Notes under the pieces: model-generated
The model's input: the letters and a program-made list of their open reading frames with translations, nothing else
Database searches by the model: none
Told to the model about the DNA's origin: nothing
Shown here: positions 11,439 through 32,370 of the stretch, piece by piece
Numbering within the stretch: position 1 is the stretch's first letter
Layout: the number at the start of each line of letters is the position of its first letter
Position numbers and translations under genes: made by a program
Assembly: GCA_916700875.1 (NCBI GenBank)
Contig: CAKAKS010000060.1
Span: 2,713,334 to 2,777,333, forward strand
Reading direction: 5' to 3'
DNA: 64,000 nt
Source: Sebastes aleutianus
Taxonomy: Eukaryota; Chordata; Actinopteri; Perciformes; Sebastidae

Positions 11439-13529
11439 AAACCTTGTTTTTGCAGGAAAAATGTAGAAAAATTAGTTGCACCGCTGACAGAAATGTCAGC
11501 GAGTTGGGGAAAGAATAACTTATTTCACACAGAGAAGGAAGAGGAGGGTAAACACAGCAAACTACAGCCAGCGATGGCTAACTGGGAATTTAAAAAAAAA
11601 AAAAAACACCACACAAAATAAATAAATAATAACCACCACACCATATCTTTATCTAAGATGATTCATATTTTATATCAAAACAGTGCCTCCATTGGTCACA
11701 TTTTTCAGTAGTGGATAATAGAAAATGTAAAGATACGGGCGGTGAAATATGAGTCGGTTTGGGGAGGTAAGAATGAGAAAAGATTAGCTTGAGATTAGAA
11801 TAAGAGAGATGGAGGAGGGAGGAAGAGGAGGGCAAAGAGTCCCGCGGTGTGTGTGAGTAGTTTTCCTTCGGAGTGCAGGCTGGTGTGTCCGTCAGTGTGT
11901 GTGTGTGTGAGAAGAAGGATGATTGTACACACTCCCACCCTACTTTGTTTTCCACCTACCTCCACGCCAGTAGAGATTGGACATCCTTGACCGACCTACT
12001 CGGCTAAACTCACACCTGCCCACGCGTAGCTTTTATTGTTACTGACCTATCAAACCCCACATATACCTTTAAGCTCACATACACGCTTCCTGCTTTATCA
12101 AAATATTCTCACTTCCATGCTTTGCAAACTAATAAGCATATGTTTGTTTTTTGCGCTATTGACACCATTGTTTTTTTGCATATTCATTTGCCTGTTTGTA
12201 TCAGATAACCCACCTCGAGTTGAGTTCCCGCTGTTGTTTATTCAGTGAAGTTGTTTTTCCTGCTTCAGTCCTTCAGTAGTTCAGAGACTGGCAAACCACC
12301 GTTGCCGTAGTGGCCTCGGAGTCTTTAATTGAACAAGATACCCACCAGGGAGAGTTGTTTTGGCTGCTCCCCTCCACCCTGTGAGTCATTAAGGCCGGCC
12401 CACGGTGAGGGAGAGCCAGCCAGGCGTTAGCATAACCGGGCAGAGCGACAGAAGGAGTCAATGGAAACTACCAGATCAAACTCTCCCAGTTAACACCAGC
12501 AGGAACCAGTAGCCCTATAGGAATGTGTTACCAGGCTAAAACCAACAGTACCAGCATGCCCTCACACACACGTTTAGAAATCTTTCCTTGTCTCTGTTAC
12601 TTTAACTTTTTCCCATATTTTGTTAGCAACTTGAAACCCCCCTCTTGTCATTATTTCAACATTAGCTCTGCTGCAGAAGTGACGTAGTTATTAGCAGCAG
12701 CCTTCTTGACAAGACATGTTAGTTATTTATTAACTTTCTATTTCTTTCCCTGACTGTGTGGAGATCTGCAGTGCAACACTAACTAACGTGTTGCACGTGT
12801 GAGAGCCCAGAATCTCCTTTTTCAAAGAACTAACCTGATTGTTACTTGTCACATGTTCTTTATTTTTCTCTCAAACTGAACCTCCTGTTCTCATGGAGAA
12901 ATCAGTTCTCTGTTTTGCATCTCGAATTTCAGCACAAGTACGTCCGCAGCCACGATTCCCAAATGTTTATCCTTTTCTTTTTTCTGTCTCTAGACGTGAC
13001 TATCAGTGACGTTTTATCTTCATTGACACCTACATGAGCTACATGTGGATTTTTGTTTCAGCATTTTGTCAAGAACTTAAGTGTTTTTACCCGTGTTTTT
13101 TTGGAGGCAGGGCTTCCATGCAACTGAATATTGAAATGTGCACAAACACTCGAATGTACATCACTGTGAGTTACATTCAATAAACAGAGAGAAGGCTGGG
13201 TAAGCTATGACCTTAGTCAGTTGTCATCATAAGTCAAACAATCTCCAGCATCAATAAAAATTGTATTATACATTCAGAATTGAGTTTTTTTTAATGTTTT
13301 TCAGATCAGGGTTAAAAGTACCATCAGTGGGATACATCTTTACTATAATGTATACCAGAGGTATTCAGTTCAAATTCACAGTCCAGATAGAGAAACATTA
13401 TGTCATAATGTTTAACTTACGGTAAGATTCAGTGCCGTATATACTGAAATTATAGGCTTAGATCATTTGCTCAAAAGCTTGGTCTCGTAGTGATGCTTCA
13501 CATTGACGCTTTTAATCATCGCCACGAGT
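9980..13529. other. Intronic sequence, mostly unassigned
   Basis: 10613-10719 is a fragment of the CAGTGGTG-type hAT MITE also seen at 52943 and ends CTTCCGACACTG. 10940-11180 (TTGCCTAATTAAGGATATGC, then CCTCATTTTTCATTAGAGG) looks like a conserved block. (TG)n lies at 11295-11317 and (TA)n at 11404-11436 after a T-run. Poly-A lies at 11592-11605. The remainder, 11640-13529, holds nothing I recognise. Confidence 0.4.
11404..11436. repeat. (TA)n microsatellite
   Basis: About 16 TA units preceded by a T-run. Confidence 0.95.
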
Positions 13530-14632
13530 ATGCACCGATTCATTTGCTGAACATCAGTATCGGCTGATATTCGCCTTGTTGACCGCCTGATTTTGCTCCG
13601 GCTAAATGTTGTGTTGGTTATTTGCGGACAACATTACTTCTTCTTCTGACTTCTGAGAAGTCTGGCATCTGGCATGACAACTCTGGCATGACAACGAGTG
13701 CCGCTGTTTACAAATAAAAGTGAAAGAAAAAGTTGTCCGGGAGTATTACCGTGTCTCGGAGAAATATCAGCAACAAAAACATTGTTATGTTCAACGAAAA
13801 AATCAAGCAATAAAACAACGGCGTACAAAATGTCACTAGCAGCCAGTCAGTCCACCGAGGGTCGACGCAGCACCCAGAACGTTACTATGGGAACATCCTC
13901 CATTACGTGCGGCCCGTGCAGCGGTCCGTCCTCCATACTGGGGATCCAGGACCGGGTTAGCAGAGTGCAGCAGCACGTCGGGGCCACCGCATCGTAGTCC
14001 CGCGGAGGTCCATCCAGCCCGGACAGCTGTGGCAGCGAGGCCCGAGGCTGCACCATCAGAGCGGAGCTCTTCATCCTCCCCCCCAGCGGCGGTTTGCCAC
14101 CACTAGTCCGCTAGTTAATCGATCGCGGATGGCGTCGTTCTCTTTGACGGATGAAAAAATGAAAATAAAAATAGGTCACCAAAATATACTTGGGCTGCCG
14201 TTAATACAAAGTCTATGTGTGGGAAACACTGTTTATGTTTCTAATTCCTGCAACATTTCCATTTAATTACATTTAATTACATGTTCCACAAAACTAATAT
14301 TTGTGTTGGGCTAAACATTCTTCTCATTGAGCGGGTAGTTATATAGAAGCTAAAAAGCCTTTTGAAGCAGTGATTTAAAAAAAAAAAAAAAAATCTTTTT
14401 CATGTGAAAGAAGGTTATATTAAAGTTTATTTCATAAATTTGAATAAGCACAAATTCAATCATTCAAAGACTTTCAAACGGCTCAGTTATTTTTTATAGA
14501 TCTCTTTGGTTCACTGGCACAAAAGGGGAATAAATTACAGCAAAAACAAAATAAACAACATTGGCATCGACTATCGGACAAATTGTTATTTTAAATATCG
14601 GTATCGGCCCAGAATTTGCATCCCTAGCCTCT
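13530..14632. mobile_element. hAT-like element, diverged, with GC-rich insert
   Basis: The left end is TATGCACCGATTCATTTGC followed by CAGTATCGGC. The right end, inverted, is TAGGGATGCAAATTCTGGGC then CGATACCGATA. These are the usual GATGCACCGATACCGATA-type termini. No target duplication is visible. The GC-rich interior at 13840-14110 may be a second inserted sequence. A+T-rich filler and an A-run occupy 14370-14395. Confidence 0.5.
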
Positions 14633-19914
<5,282 letters not shown>

Positions 19915-20231
19915 AGAGATGTACCGATCCGACTCTATCAGTTCCGATACCGATATCTGGGCTTTCGGCCGATACCAAGTACCGATCTGATACCTGTCTT
20001 TAATTAACAAGCTGTATGCCTTGCTGTGTGGAAGTGACTGGGATCATTGTTTTATGTGTAAGGAAACATCAGGCAAGTGTAAACCTTTTAAATGCACTTG
20101 GTCAAAACTTAAACACAAATTAAAAGTATATATAGCTTAGAAACAGATCAGCCTCATTGTCACCGATACCCGATCCAGCTATCTGAGTCAGAACTGGCCC
20201 AAGATCCGATCCGGTATGGTTGAATCCCGAG
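19915..20231 (+). mobile_element. hAT MITE (ATGTACCGATCCGA type), 317 bp
   Basis: It is flanked by AAATAAGT at 19907-19914 and again at 20232-20239, an exact 8-bp target duplication. The left end GATGTACCGATCCGACTC and the right end inverted (GATTCAACCATACCGGATCG) are imperfect terminal repeats. The interior carries several CCGATACCGAT-like subrepeats. No coding capacity. Confidence 0.85.
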
Positions 20232-20560
20232 AAATAAGTTCTGGACTGTGTCGTGTTATGCCTTAAAGGCTTGCATTTTTACTGCTGTATTTGGAATTTG
20301 TCAAATAAACTGAACTAAAACAGTTAAAAAAAAAGCCTACAAATAGTTGAAGTAGTAATTCTTGAGTTTCTTGTTTTTTGACATCTTCGTTGAGTTGCTA
20401 ATGACGGGGATTTCTTGGACTATTTCTTCAGATGGAGGGTTACGTGTAGCCGTCATATCAGTTTGCCAACAGATAGATTTTTCTGTAATTTTGCGTTAAT
20501 AATGGATCTACAGATCTGGTGGGAAAACATTTTCTAAATCATAAAATATTTCTACTTTAT

Positions 20561-20998
20561 TTAAAGGCACAGTATGTAGAATTTGGTGGCATCTAGTGGT
20601 GTGGTTGCAGATTGCAACCGACTTAGTCCCCCTCCGCTCATTCCTCCCTTTCCAAGACTACGGTAACATGAGCCGCCGAGTGTAAAACCATGTTAAAGCC
20701 GTTCAACTCGCTCAGAGGTCATCCTTACCATAATAACTCTACTTTAGGAGCAACGGAAGTCAGACGGCGTCTGGAGGTACCACGGTTTTGCACTCTGCGG
20801 CTCAAGTTACCGCCGTTTCACAAGCGTGTTGGAGAACTACGGTGGCCTTCAGGTAACGTAAAAACGCAAAAGGCTCTTTCTAGAGCCAGTGTTTGGTTTG
20901 TCTGTTCTGGGCTACTGTAGAAACATGGTGGACTCCGTGAAGAGGACCCGCTCCCTACGTAGATATGAAGGGCTCAATGTTATACACTGTTCCTTTAA
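20561..20998. mobile_element. TTAA-flanked MITE, 438 bp
   Basis: It starts TTAAAGGCACAGTATGTAG and, inverted, TTAAAGGAACAGTGTATAA. It carries the GGTGGCATCTAGTGGTG and GTTGCAGATTGCAACC segments that I recall from a dispersed teleost repeat. Confidence 0.8.
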
Positions 20999-23110
20999 GC
21001 AACAGCAAGTCATTTCTTTCACTGTTATGAAGGTGGGACCGTTTCGACAAAAAAACGTCCCAGTAGAATAGCACAGAGAGATGTGCACAGTGTAAGGCCG
21101 TGTACATGTAACACAGTTTACTTATTTTTGTATCCGTTTGACCTGTTTACTCTTTGCTCATGAGAGTATTCAGACCTGTTGGCATAGTTTGCACACACTC
21201 CCTTTATGTCTTGCAGAGGTTGAACACACACAGTTCAAGGTTAGTCTCCAATTCAGCTCAGTCCAGCTCACAGATAATTGTCAATAAAATTGATCTTTCT
21301 ATTTTTTTTTTACCCTGCTCATATATTTCCATCCTCTTCCCCTCCCCTACACACTTCCCTTGACTCCCTCACTCCACTCTCCTTTGCCTCTGTCCTTCTC
21401 TTTTCATCTTAAGCCAGATAAGTCTGCCTCGACTGCCAAGAGCACCGAGTATCACTGCTTGCTTTTTTTTCCCCCTCCTCTTATGTTCTTCTCACAGTGC
21501 ACTGAAGCCATGTCGCAATTTCTCAGGGAGTTTTGATGCCTGGATGTCTCCTGTCTGGGTCCATCTCGTCTGAGCTGCAGCGCCGGCCCTATGCGATCTG
21601 AACTTCGCTGCCTCGCTGCAGGTCAGCCTTCACGGCCGATTAGTGTCGAAGCGCCACTTTGGTCACAAGTTGTCGGGAGCGCTTATCGTGAAGATCAACA
21701 GCGATCAGTCTCGCCGCTGCGCTCCCTCTCTCTCTCCGAGTCCTCTACATCTCCTCCCTCTTTCTCTCTCCTTTCTGTTTTCTGCCCTCTCCCCTTTTGG
21801 CATTACCACCCTCCCCCCCTTCGTGTTTTTCCCCCTCAAATCACCATATTTCCATCTACATCTTATCATTGTCATCCTGCCTTTCTCCCACCTTCCCCCC
21901 ATGCTGCGTCTCTCGCTGGATCCAAACAGCCTAAAAATGTTTTCTTCCTTCCCTATGATGAGGTCAGCTCAGATGTGAAATCACAAGAAGTAAGGATAGT
22001 CTGACATAAGCTGTTCATGTAACGTCAGGTGTAACTTACATGGTCTTCTTTGGTGTGTTGCGTGTAAAATAGAACAATATAACCTTTTCTTTTGTAAAAC
22101 ATAAGGAAGGCTTCAAGAGAAAAAAAAACCTATGTATTGTCTAGCTATTATCCTGGCTGCTATTCAAGTGTTTCCATAGTAACTTGGTGTGGACTCTACA
22201 AATCAAATACTTTTTTGACCAATCATGTATTCATCTTCCTTCTTTTTTTTCAAAAAGGAGAGGAAATTCCTCCAAAACAAACATATTTTAAGGCTCAACG
22301 TTTATTTCTTTGAACAACAAAGTGTTTTTTGCTAAACAAAGAAAAGTCAGAGAGCGCGTTTTCAAGTTGTCAAAAGTCCCTTATCAGTCAAAGAACTATC
22401 AGAAAAGAGACTTTTCAAGACACTGTTTTTTAACTTTGTCCACTCATTGTGAAATAAGGAGGAAACTATTGATTGGTCTCTATCCAGTCAGTTTTTGTTC
22501 CTTTCACCTATAACAGTGTGCTGCCTTTGCAATCAACTCTTCACTGAATCTTCTCCTGGTCTCACACAGTTCTGTTAGTCCAGTTCAGGAGACTACAGAT
22601 TCAGTTTGTATACATATATTTGCTCTTTCCTCCTCCTCCTCCCCCCCACATTCTAACCCCTCCATCTTCTCTCGGTGTCTCTGTGCGCCGTCAGGCCTCG
22701 TCTGTGGCGAGAGCGGAGACGAGTCATGTTTGGCCTGTCAGTGTGGCTGCTAGTGTCAGTATCTGGAGCTGCTGGTTCCTCTGACAGCGCTGGAGGGGCC
22801 GCTGGTCCGAGCAGAGTGCAGCCGTCACCCTGTGACACGCTCAGTGTCACCGATCCCCTCCGTCTGGTGACATGGCATCCCCTCCTCCTCCTCCTCCTCG
22901 TCCTCGTCTTTGCCACCACCCCCCCTCCCCAGCCAGTGGCCTTTTCACTGCCACTCTACAGTCACTCAGTCAGTCACTTACTGCCTCACTGAGGAGTCTT
23001 TAGTAGGAGCTGACCTACATGTGTGTTTGAAAACTGATACCAGTGTTGAGGATTGAAGCTGGCAATAGTGTTTACAGTTGCCATTTTCAGGAAGAAATTA
23101 TCATTAAAAA

Positions 23111-23123
23111 GATAGAGAGATAG

Positions 23124-23154
<31 letters not shown>

Positions 23155-23171
23155 GATAGATAGATAGATAG
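23111..23171 (+). repeat. (GATA)n microsatellite
   Basis: About 15 GATA units with two interruptions. Confidence 0.95.
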
Positions 23172-23429
23172 CCAGCCTCTGTGCACAGCAGGACTAAATA
23201 TGTGTGTGATTTAATCTGGCCTTGGCAAGTGTGCAGCAGTGACAAATGGATGCTCACTATGAAACCCCCTCATCCAAGAGACAGTATTAGTTTTTGCTTT
23301 AATTACCAGCAGCAGTAATGTTTCCTATCCATAACTGTCGGCCTGCTAGAATGCAGCCTGGCAGAGGGGTGAGGGCCTTGTCTCTTCTCTCAGTGGGCCT
23401 CCTGTCTCTTCTACCCCCCCAATCCGTCT

Positions 23430-23430
<1 letters not shown>

Positions 23431-23461
<31 letters not shown>
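23431..23461 (+). repeat. (CT)n microsatellite
   Basis: About 15 CT units embedded in a longer pyrimidine tract to 23510. Confidence 0.93.
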
Positions 23462-23464
<3 letters not shown>

Positions 23465-25206
23465 TTTCCCTCCCTCCTTCCCCTCCTCCTCCTCCTCCCC
23501 CTCCCATCCCCTCTGCGCCCGCCGCATCTTTCATTTCAATATTTCAATATTTATGCCTCATCTGAGAAAGTTCAAAGTCACAGTAAGGAGGCATAACTTT
23601 CTCCCGCCTCCCCGCCGACAGCGCAGGACCCTGCCCGGTGGACAGGAGAGGAGAGGGCTGGTGACGGCCGGTCTCCCCCTCCCCTCCGCTGGTCACCGGT
23701 GACAGAAAGAGAGAGAGGAGAGGCAAGGCTCGGGGATGCAAAGACAGACAGCTAGAACTTAACTGTAACCGATTTTAAAGCTTACGGCGACACAGACAGA
23801 CCTTAGATTGACACTATTTACAGTTATTTTTTTGCTGATATTTATCATAAATCCTTTTGAAAATAGGCGTTAAAGGGAAAGGAGTGTGAAAAAAGCATGT
23901 GTTTTTTCTAATAATAACTATGCAACTGCTCAAGTTAAGTGTTTTTCAAAGACAAACGTGTGCAATTTTCAATCAATCGTGGATTTGATAAAAAAAAAGC
24001 TGCATTACATCTAGCCTTATTGGACAATATATAATATTCAGGTCGAAGCCAATATCTGTCCGTTGGTTTGACACATCCTCAGCAAATATTAGGTTGCACA
24101 ACATGTAGCACCTCAAAGGTCCAGGGGCAGCGCTGAGGTCCCATGGGTGCCTGTGTTGGGTCTGTTATCCACGTCTGATCCCATGTCACCGTGCAGGTAC
24201 ATTTTTTTCTCTGTGGCACTAACTGACCATCCTTTGACAAAATCCAGATCCAGCTTGAATAAATAAAGTGTCTGACAAGTCCGTCCTTTGCCATAAAGAT
24301 CTTTGACAGCCGCCGTCTGGTAATAGATTAGCCTAATTACAGCGTCCCTGAGTTTAGATCACAACGTCACGTACTCAGCCTGTCGCTCTAATAGCCATTA
24401 CAGCCGCTACTCTCCACTCCCCTTCCTGTTAATGTAAAGTTGTAAAGAAAAAAAAAAAAGAAGGAGAAAAAAAAGGAAAAAGCCAAAAGGAAAAGGTCGT
24501 CCTCATTTGCATGCAAGCCTTCATTAGAATATGCGAATATGCTAAGGACCAGAGCCGGCGCTTTTGCATGTGCAGGTGATGAATGGCCGGCGCATCGCCG
24601 AATAGGCCGAGATGGAGGCTTCGTCACCCTCATCTGCATAGCACACTTTATTTACTTATTTATTTATTTATTCATTTACTTTTGAGTGCCTGCTCTCTGC
24701 GATACATCTCTCGTCTGTAGGATGTGACTGAGGAGGACCTTTGCAATTTACCCACCCCCCACCCTCCCGCTCCCCTCTCTCCCCACACACACACTTCAAT
24801 AAGACGAGGCTTTATTAAATAGCTGAATGAGCTTTCACAAGGTTTTCTTTGCTCTTGGAAAAGAAAAGGAGGAATGTTTAGATGGCTCGCACTGTAAACC
24901 GTTTGTTTACCACTTTACACATTTCAGCAAGGACTTAAACAAAGGCATTAGAAAAGGTAGAAATTGGCTGTTTATTGAGCGGTGATTCAACCTGTAGAGC
25001 AATCGGAGAGCGCCAGGCGGTGGGAGGGAGGCCGGCGTTCGTTCCTGTGAGTGAAACCTTGCAGAGTGTTTTTGTCGGTGGGGTGGGGTTTGCGGGGTGG
25101 AGGGCGAGTTTCCAGAGAGAAAGTCTTCTCTTCACTCTTCTCTGTTGCCGGGGCGGCAGATGGTGGGTGTCAAGACAACGGCAGCAATAGCCAAACAAAG
25201 ACATCC

Positions 25207-27322
<2,116 letters not shown>

Positions 27323-28645
27323 GGGTTTCGGAATCACCAGAGGCGACACAATACGATATTATCACCATACTTAAGTCACGTATCGCAAAGTTTTCATTCA
27401 CATATCTTGAGGGACCCCTTTGAAAATGGCCATGTCAGTGTTTCCTCGCCAAAGTTTAGCGTAACTTTGTAGCGTTATCAAGCGTTCTTCCCGCTAGCTT
27501 TAAGAGAGCCCGCTACTACCTCTGAAAAAAAGAATAGCGCCCATGCCCGCCGGCCATTGGATTGTTAAGAGGTTAATAGGGCTGCACAATTAATCGAATA
27601 TTAATCGCGATCACGATTTTGGCTTCCAACAATTAAATGAAGATGATCAACTGCGATAATGATGTTTAAAATACGTGCTCGGCTCATAGAAAACTGTGTC
27701 TGCTGTGTAAATCAAGCGTTTCCTAAACTAACAGCTAGAGATGCACCGTCAATCATTGGTCGATCGAAGCCGGACGTTTTTCAGCAGTCTCATATTCACA
27801 CATCCAAGTTTTTCGCCGGTCAGACACACACACGTGCCGCCACATGAGGGTTTTATGTCGGCACACAGCGGCACAGTCAGTAACGTCTCACACACAACAT
27901 GTCGACAACAATAATTTGTAACAACTGAAAGTCCAAAATATGCCGTGTAGGGAGGGACAACCTTAAAAACATTTGGAACAACTCAGGTAATCAGACTTCT
28001 TATTATATTCTAATTAATTCCCATGACCAGCTCGTCTGCCGACAGCATGGAGCACATTATGGTGCATTCAAGCTCTACTCAGTAAATATGAGTATCGCGC
28101 GATGGTAAATTAAAACGTTATCATGATGCGTTCGAATGCAATCTTGTAAAATGTAATTTTTGGTGTGAAACTTGAATAAATCCAGTTATTTGAAGGAGAT
28201 GTTTTCACAGCAATATAAAATAGATATTAGAGATTGAAATAGTAGAACTAATAACACTAGCTCTAAGCAGCTTAATAACATATAATTAGAACTACTGATG
28301 CCAACATTTTTTTTTATCAAAGTAAATATTTAAATGAAAAATACAATCTTTTATTTCCTTTGCAAATAACCACTATAGATGTCAATATTGGAATGCAGCA
28401 CAACATGGAAGTAAAATCAGTGCTCTGGTTTTTTAATGTGAAACAACAATGAAATAATTTGTCCTAAAATCTATGAATAATCGTGATTATCGTTTTGGCC
28501 ATAATCGTGCAGCCCTAGAGGTTAAGAGTTAATAAAATGAAAGATCGATACTTGACGTCCGTGTATCGATACAATATTGCCATGCAAAAATCTCTTTACT
28601 CTCTGCTGTATCGATGTTGTCCCCTCACCCCTACCTTCAATCCAA
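27323..28645. mobile_element. Outer CAGGGGTG-type hAT MITE, interrupted by a second hAT element
   Basis: The left part begins near TAGGGGTTTCGGAATCACC and carries CGATATTATCACC and CTTTGAAAATGGCCATG, shared with 290-340. The right part, after 28525, carries GATCGATACTTGACGTCC and TATCGATACAATATTG, shared with 598-667, and ends near CCCCTCACCCCTA. The middle is the 27577-28517 insertion. Confidence 0.6.
27577..28517. mobile_element. Nested hAT MITE, 941 bp, with exact 8-bp target duplication
   Basis: The ends are TAGGGCTGCACAATTAATCG and, inverted, TAGGGCTGCACGATTATGG. GAGGTTAA occurs exactly at 27569-27576 and 28518-28525. TAGGG termini with an 8-bp duplication are the hAT signature. The interior is AT-rich and has no transposase frame, so it depends on a transposase in trans. 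The intact ends and clean duplication suggest a relatively recent insertion. Confidence 0.92.
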
Positions 28646-30753
28646 ACATACAGTTTCAATACAGTATTTCAAATGTTATCAGTCAAACTCTACTACCAAT
28701 AATCATGTTTTTTTCTGTCTAAGTAGTATTATCAACTTTATAAAAATATATTCAGGAATGTAAAACAATTTTGCTTAGCGCTAGATTTAGTGCCAAAACA
28801 AGCTTAATAATATTGAAAGTACAAAGAACATAAATAGGCTCTTTCTTTATATTTCTCACTCCCCACCCTTCACCTCTTCTCCCAGCATACACCACACACA
28901 CACCTGAGACCTTCTAAACATAAGGAAACCTGCATTACAAATTACTGCACATCATAGAAATTGTGCAGCAAGCTTTTTAGAATACCAGCGCTGCCAGTGA
29001 GGCGCTTTGTAATTTATCCCTTCACGGCTGTTAGCCGCGGCGCGCAACGGTGATTTATTTGGTTTAAGAGAAGTTTTGTTTAGAGAGATAATGAGCAGGA
29101 CTTCTCTTTAATGATTTAACACGGCGCGGTGGAAAGAAGGAGAGAGAGAGGGGGGGGTGGTGGAAAGCACATATATTTTTCATATCTTTAACTGCACTGC
29201 AGAGAGGAAGGGAAGGAAGGAGAGAGAGATGCATTAGCAGGAGAAGCTAACGGCCTTTAACAACCAGCATTTTTGATTCATTTTGTTTTGTTGTGTAAGA
29301 TGAGACTTTCTCACCTCGCCATAACGCAGCAGTATTTTACTATGTTATATGTATTTCATTTCAAATGTTTCTCAGGACATGTTCAGTCTTCATACCCGAT
29401 ACTGTTTTATCCATAAAGGTGAGTGGTATTTGTCCTGATCCCACACAATGTGGCAGCTAATACAAGCCTATTTTGAAAAGTGCTACAGCCACTCGTGTAA
29501 CTGTCTGTACCTTGTTCCTTTTACACCTCTCCTTTCATCTCAACACCAAATACAGTATTATTCTCTCTTGTTCAGCGTTTTCAAGTTTTTCTCCCCTCAC
29601 TTAGGATTTAAAATCCCAAATTAAAGCAGTTAATTAGAAAATATAATGATGCTGAGTAGCATAATATGCAAACAGTGCTATGACGCTCAGAGCTGGGGGC
29701 TCCGCAACACTGAAACTGCCATCGGCGCATAACGATGATGATATCAATAATAGATTACTTCATCAATCGCCGTTCTCTCCAAGATGGAAATGCGCTGTTG
29801 GGAAGGGACTGAATTTTTATTTTTCATTATTATAATTTTTTTTTTTTTTCTCCCTTCCTCCCTCCCCTTCTCCGTAGCTCGAAAATGTCTGTTTCATCTC
29901 ACATTAGGGTGTGCTCTGCATAAGTGCAGGTGGAACTTGCTCTCCCTCTAAATGATCCTTTAATGGAACAGTGTGCACTGGAGCTGGGAACTCTATGGGG
30001 CGCTGCCACTGTCGATGAGAACTTCGCCTCAATCAATCCGTCAAGCCCCATCACCTGCCTCAGCAGATGATCCAAAAACCCCTTTGGAGAGGCAAAGTGA
30101 GCTTTTTATGTACCTCCTCTAAGACTAGAGGACACACACACGCACACACGGGCGCGCACGCACAAAGCGCCAGCATCATAAGTGAGAGGTGTCTGTTTCA
30201 TTGAGAGGCTTGACGTTGATCAGTCGTCAGAGAAAACACTCTGCCTCTCTTTTTATTTTTATCAGGATCATCTTAGAATAGATCAAGTGCTTGCTTTTGC
30301 TCTGGCACGGGCAGGAAAACAAAATCAATTCGGATGTTTTATTTATTTATTTTTTCCTGCCCAATATCTGTTACATTATGGGATGTTTCCATAAGCGGAT
30401 CTCTTAGAAGCCCGAGCAATATTGATGCGAAGTCGCCTCTCGCTTCGCTCAAACAAAGCGACAGCACCGCAAACTGCATTTGCCTCCGCTCCTCTCCCCT
30501 CGTTCACGTTCACTCCAGCTTATCTGGATGCTCCATCATGATTTTTCATATTCCTTCATTTCCCCTTCTTTCTCTCCTGTGGCTTTTCTTTCTCCATCCT
30601 TCCATCACCATCTATCTCCACATCTGCAAATTTGACACCACATTTAGTTCACCCCACCTACTGCTACAGGCCCGCTTGTAGAACATCCATTAAACTCAGC
30701 CTGTAAACTCAGCAGAATCCCTCCTTCCTCAGCCCTTATTCTTGATGTCTTCC

Positions 30754-30785
<32 letters not shown>

Positions 30786-32370
30786 AGGATGTCTGTCAGG
30801 AAAGCAGTCGCTCCGTCTGTCAATAAATGTCTTATCTCTCGACTTCTTGTTCCTGTCTGTTTATCTGTCTCTCTGACACGTCGGCAGCTGTCTCAGCGCT
30901 CCAGGGTTGCTGTCAGCCAAGTGTTGGTTTCTGTTCTTCTGTCAGTTCACCTGCCTGTCAAAGCTTCTCAGATTAGACTTGTCAACTTACCTCCAGGTTT
31001 TTCCGCTTCTCCAGGACGGGTTTATAAAAAAAATAAACAAGGAAGAAACGCATTATGTTTACTCAGAAGAGTAAATTAGTTGTGACATTGAGAAAAGTTT
31101 TTTTTTCATGCTATGGGTCTCCCTCTTCCATGGTAAATCTAGTTTGTGAGCGCAGTATCCTTAGACATTAAATGTCCTAATGTTTGTATAGCAGTTCTAC
31201 TGTCAGTAGATCATTGTCACATTAGTTGTGATGCTTTTTACAAAACAAAATAAATGAGAATGTGTGACTGACTGTCACATCGGTGTTCTTGCACGTGTTT
31301 CTAAATTAAGACCACATTTCGCATAAATCCTAGGTCTTCTTCACTTACCCTGCATGAGAGTCGGGTTCAATTTAAGGTGGCAAACATGACGAATAGACAG
31401 AAAGGGGAAGAAGTGGGAAAAGATGGACAGGAGAGGAGGTGAAGGGCGGTGTGGTAAAGCGATGTAGGTGCTGCAAGGCTCAGTGCTACAGGAGGGGAGG
31501 AGAAAGAGAAGTGTAGCAGAGAGACGGATGGGAGGAGGTGATATTGAGATGAGTGGTAGGAGAAACAGAAGATGGAAGCGAAGAGAGATGAAGGAAGCTG
31601 AGATGGCAGAGGAGATGGAGGGAGGAGTGTGCAGAGGGGAGCTACCTGCTGCTGATGGCAGTCAGAGTCAGTGAGGGATGGAGGGCGATCCAGCTGTGAC
31701 ATTAAAGCAGCAGGTGGAGGCCATCATTAGGACTGGCACAGGAGGCTGGATGAGCCCGCACACACTCATTTCTTTGGGGCCCAGCGGACCACTGAAGAGC
31801 ATGTGTGTGTATGTGTGCGCTTCTCCTCAAAAAGAGCTGGAGCATAGTCCCATAACTTCAGAGCTCATCCCCACCTCCCCCTTTTCATCTCTCCCACATG
31901 GAATCCCTCTTCCTCGCCAGGTTTCGCCGGCTTCGCCCGGTGAGGGTTGAGCGGTTCCTACATCTGGTGGCTCTCTCGTAATGGCTTTTCAGTTACCTTT
32001 TAACCAATTACAATACAGCAGTTTGTTCACTTTCAGCTTAATTTTTCAGCTCATAGCTTTTCCTATGTTGCGTTCACGTTGTGGCGGCGCACAGCAGGCG
32101 GAAAAACTGGATGTTCAGTCGTTTTTTAAAGGAAGAACAATAAGAAATTGTGCCAACTGTTCACTTTTGTCCTCTACAGCCATAGTTAGGACAACACAGC
32201 TGTTTAAAAATCTGAAATATACGCATTGCGTGCTTCGTCCTCCTGCTTCTTTTCTGATTTAGTCTTCTGGTTGTTCATTGTAGTGTCTCGGAGAAAATAA
32301 GTTTGGTTTTGGTAATGCGCTCCATTTCCCCAGTGCAGAGATTAGAACCCAATGTATAAGAATGGAGTTG
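28646..32370. other. Intronic sequence with candidate conserved blocks
   Basis: 28930-29150 (TGCATTACAAATTACTGC, TAATGAGCAGG) and 29630-30080 (AATATGCAAACAG, CGATGATGATATCAATAATAG) are single-copy, motif-rich blocks. A T-run lies at 29838-29850. The CTGT array lies at 30753-30785. 31380-31680 is purine-rich (GAGA/GGA). No exon recognised. Confidence 0.4.
30753..30785 (+). repeat. (CTGT)n microsatellite
   Basis: About eight CTGT units, with scattered further CTGT copies to about 30960. Confidence 0.93.

Noticed and set aside
13698..13997. + strand frame through the GC-rich interior of the 13530 element
   Set aside because: It lies within a transposon-like element, with overlapping open frames on both strands and no known domain.
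22675..22992. + strand frame with a signal-peptide-like start (FGLSVWLLVSVSGAAG)
   Set aside because: It runs into a CTC/CCT pyrimidine tract giving poly-Leu, with no known domain and no splice context. Chance is the simpler explanation.
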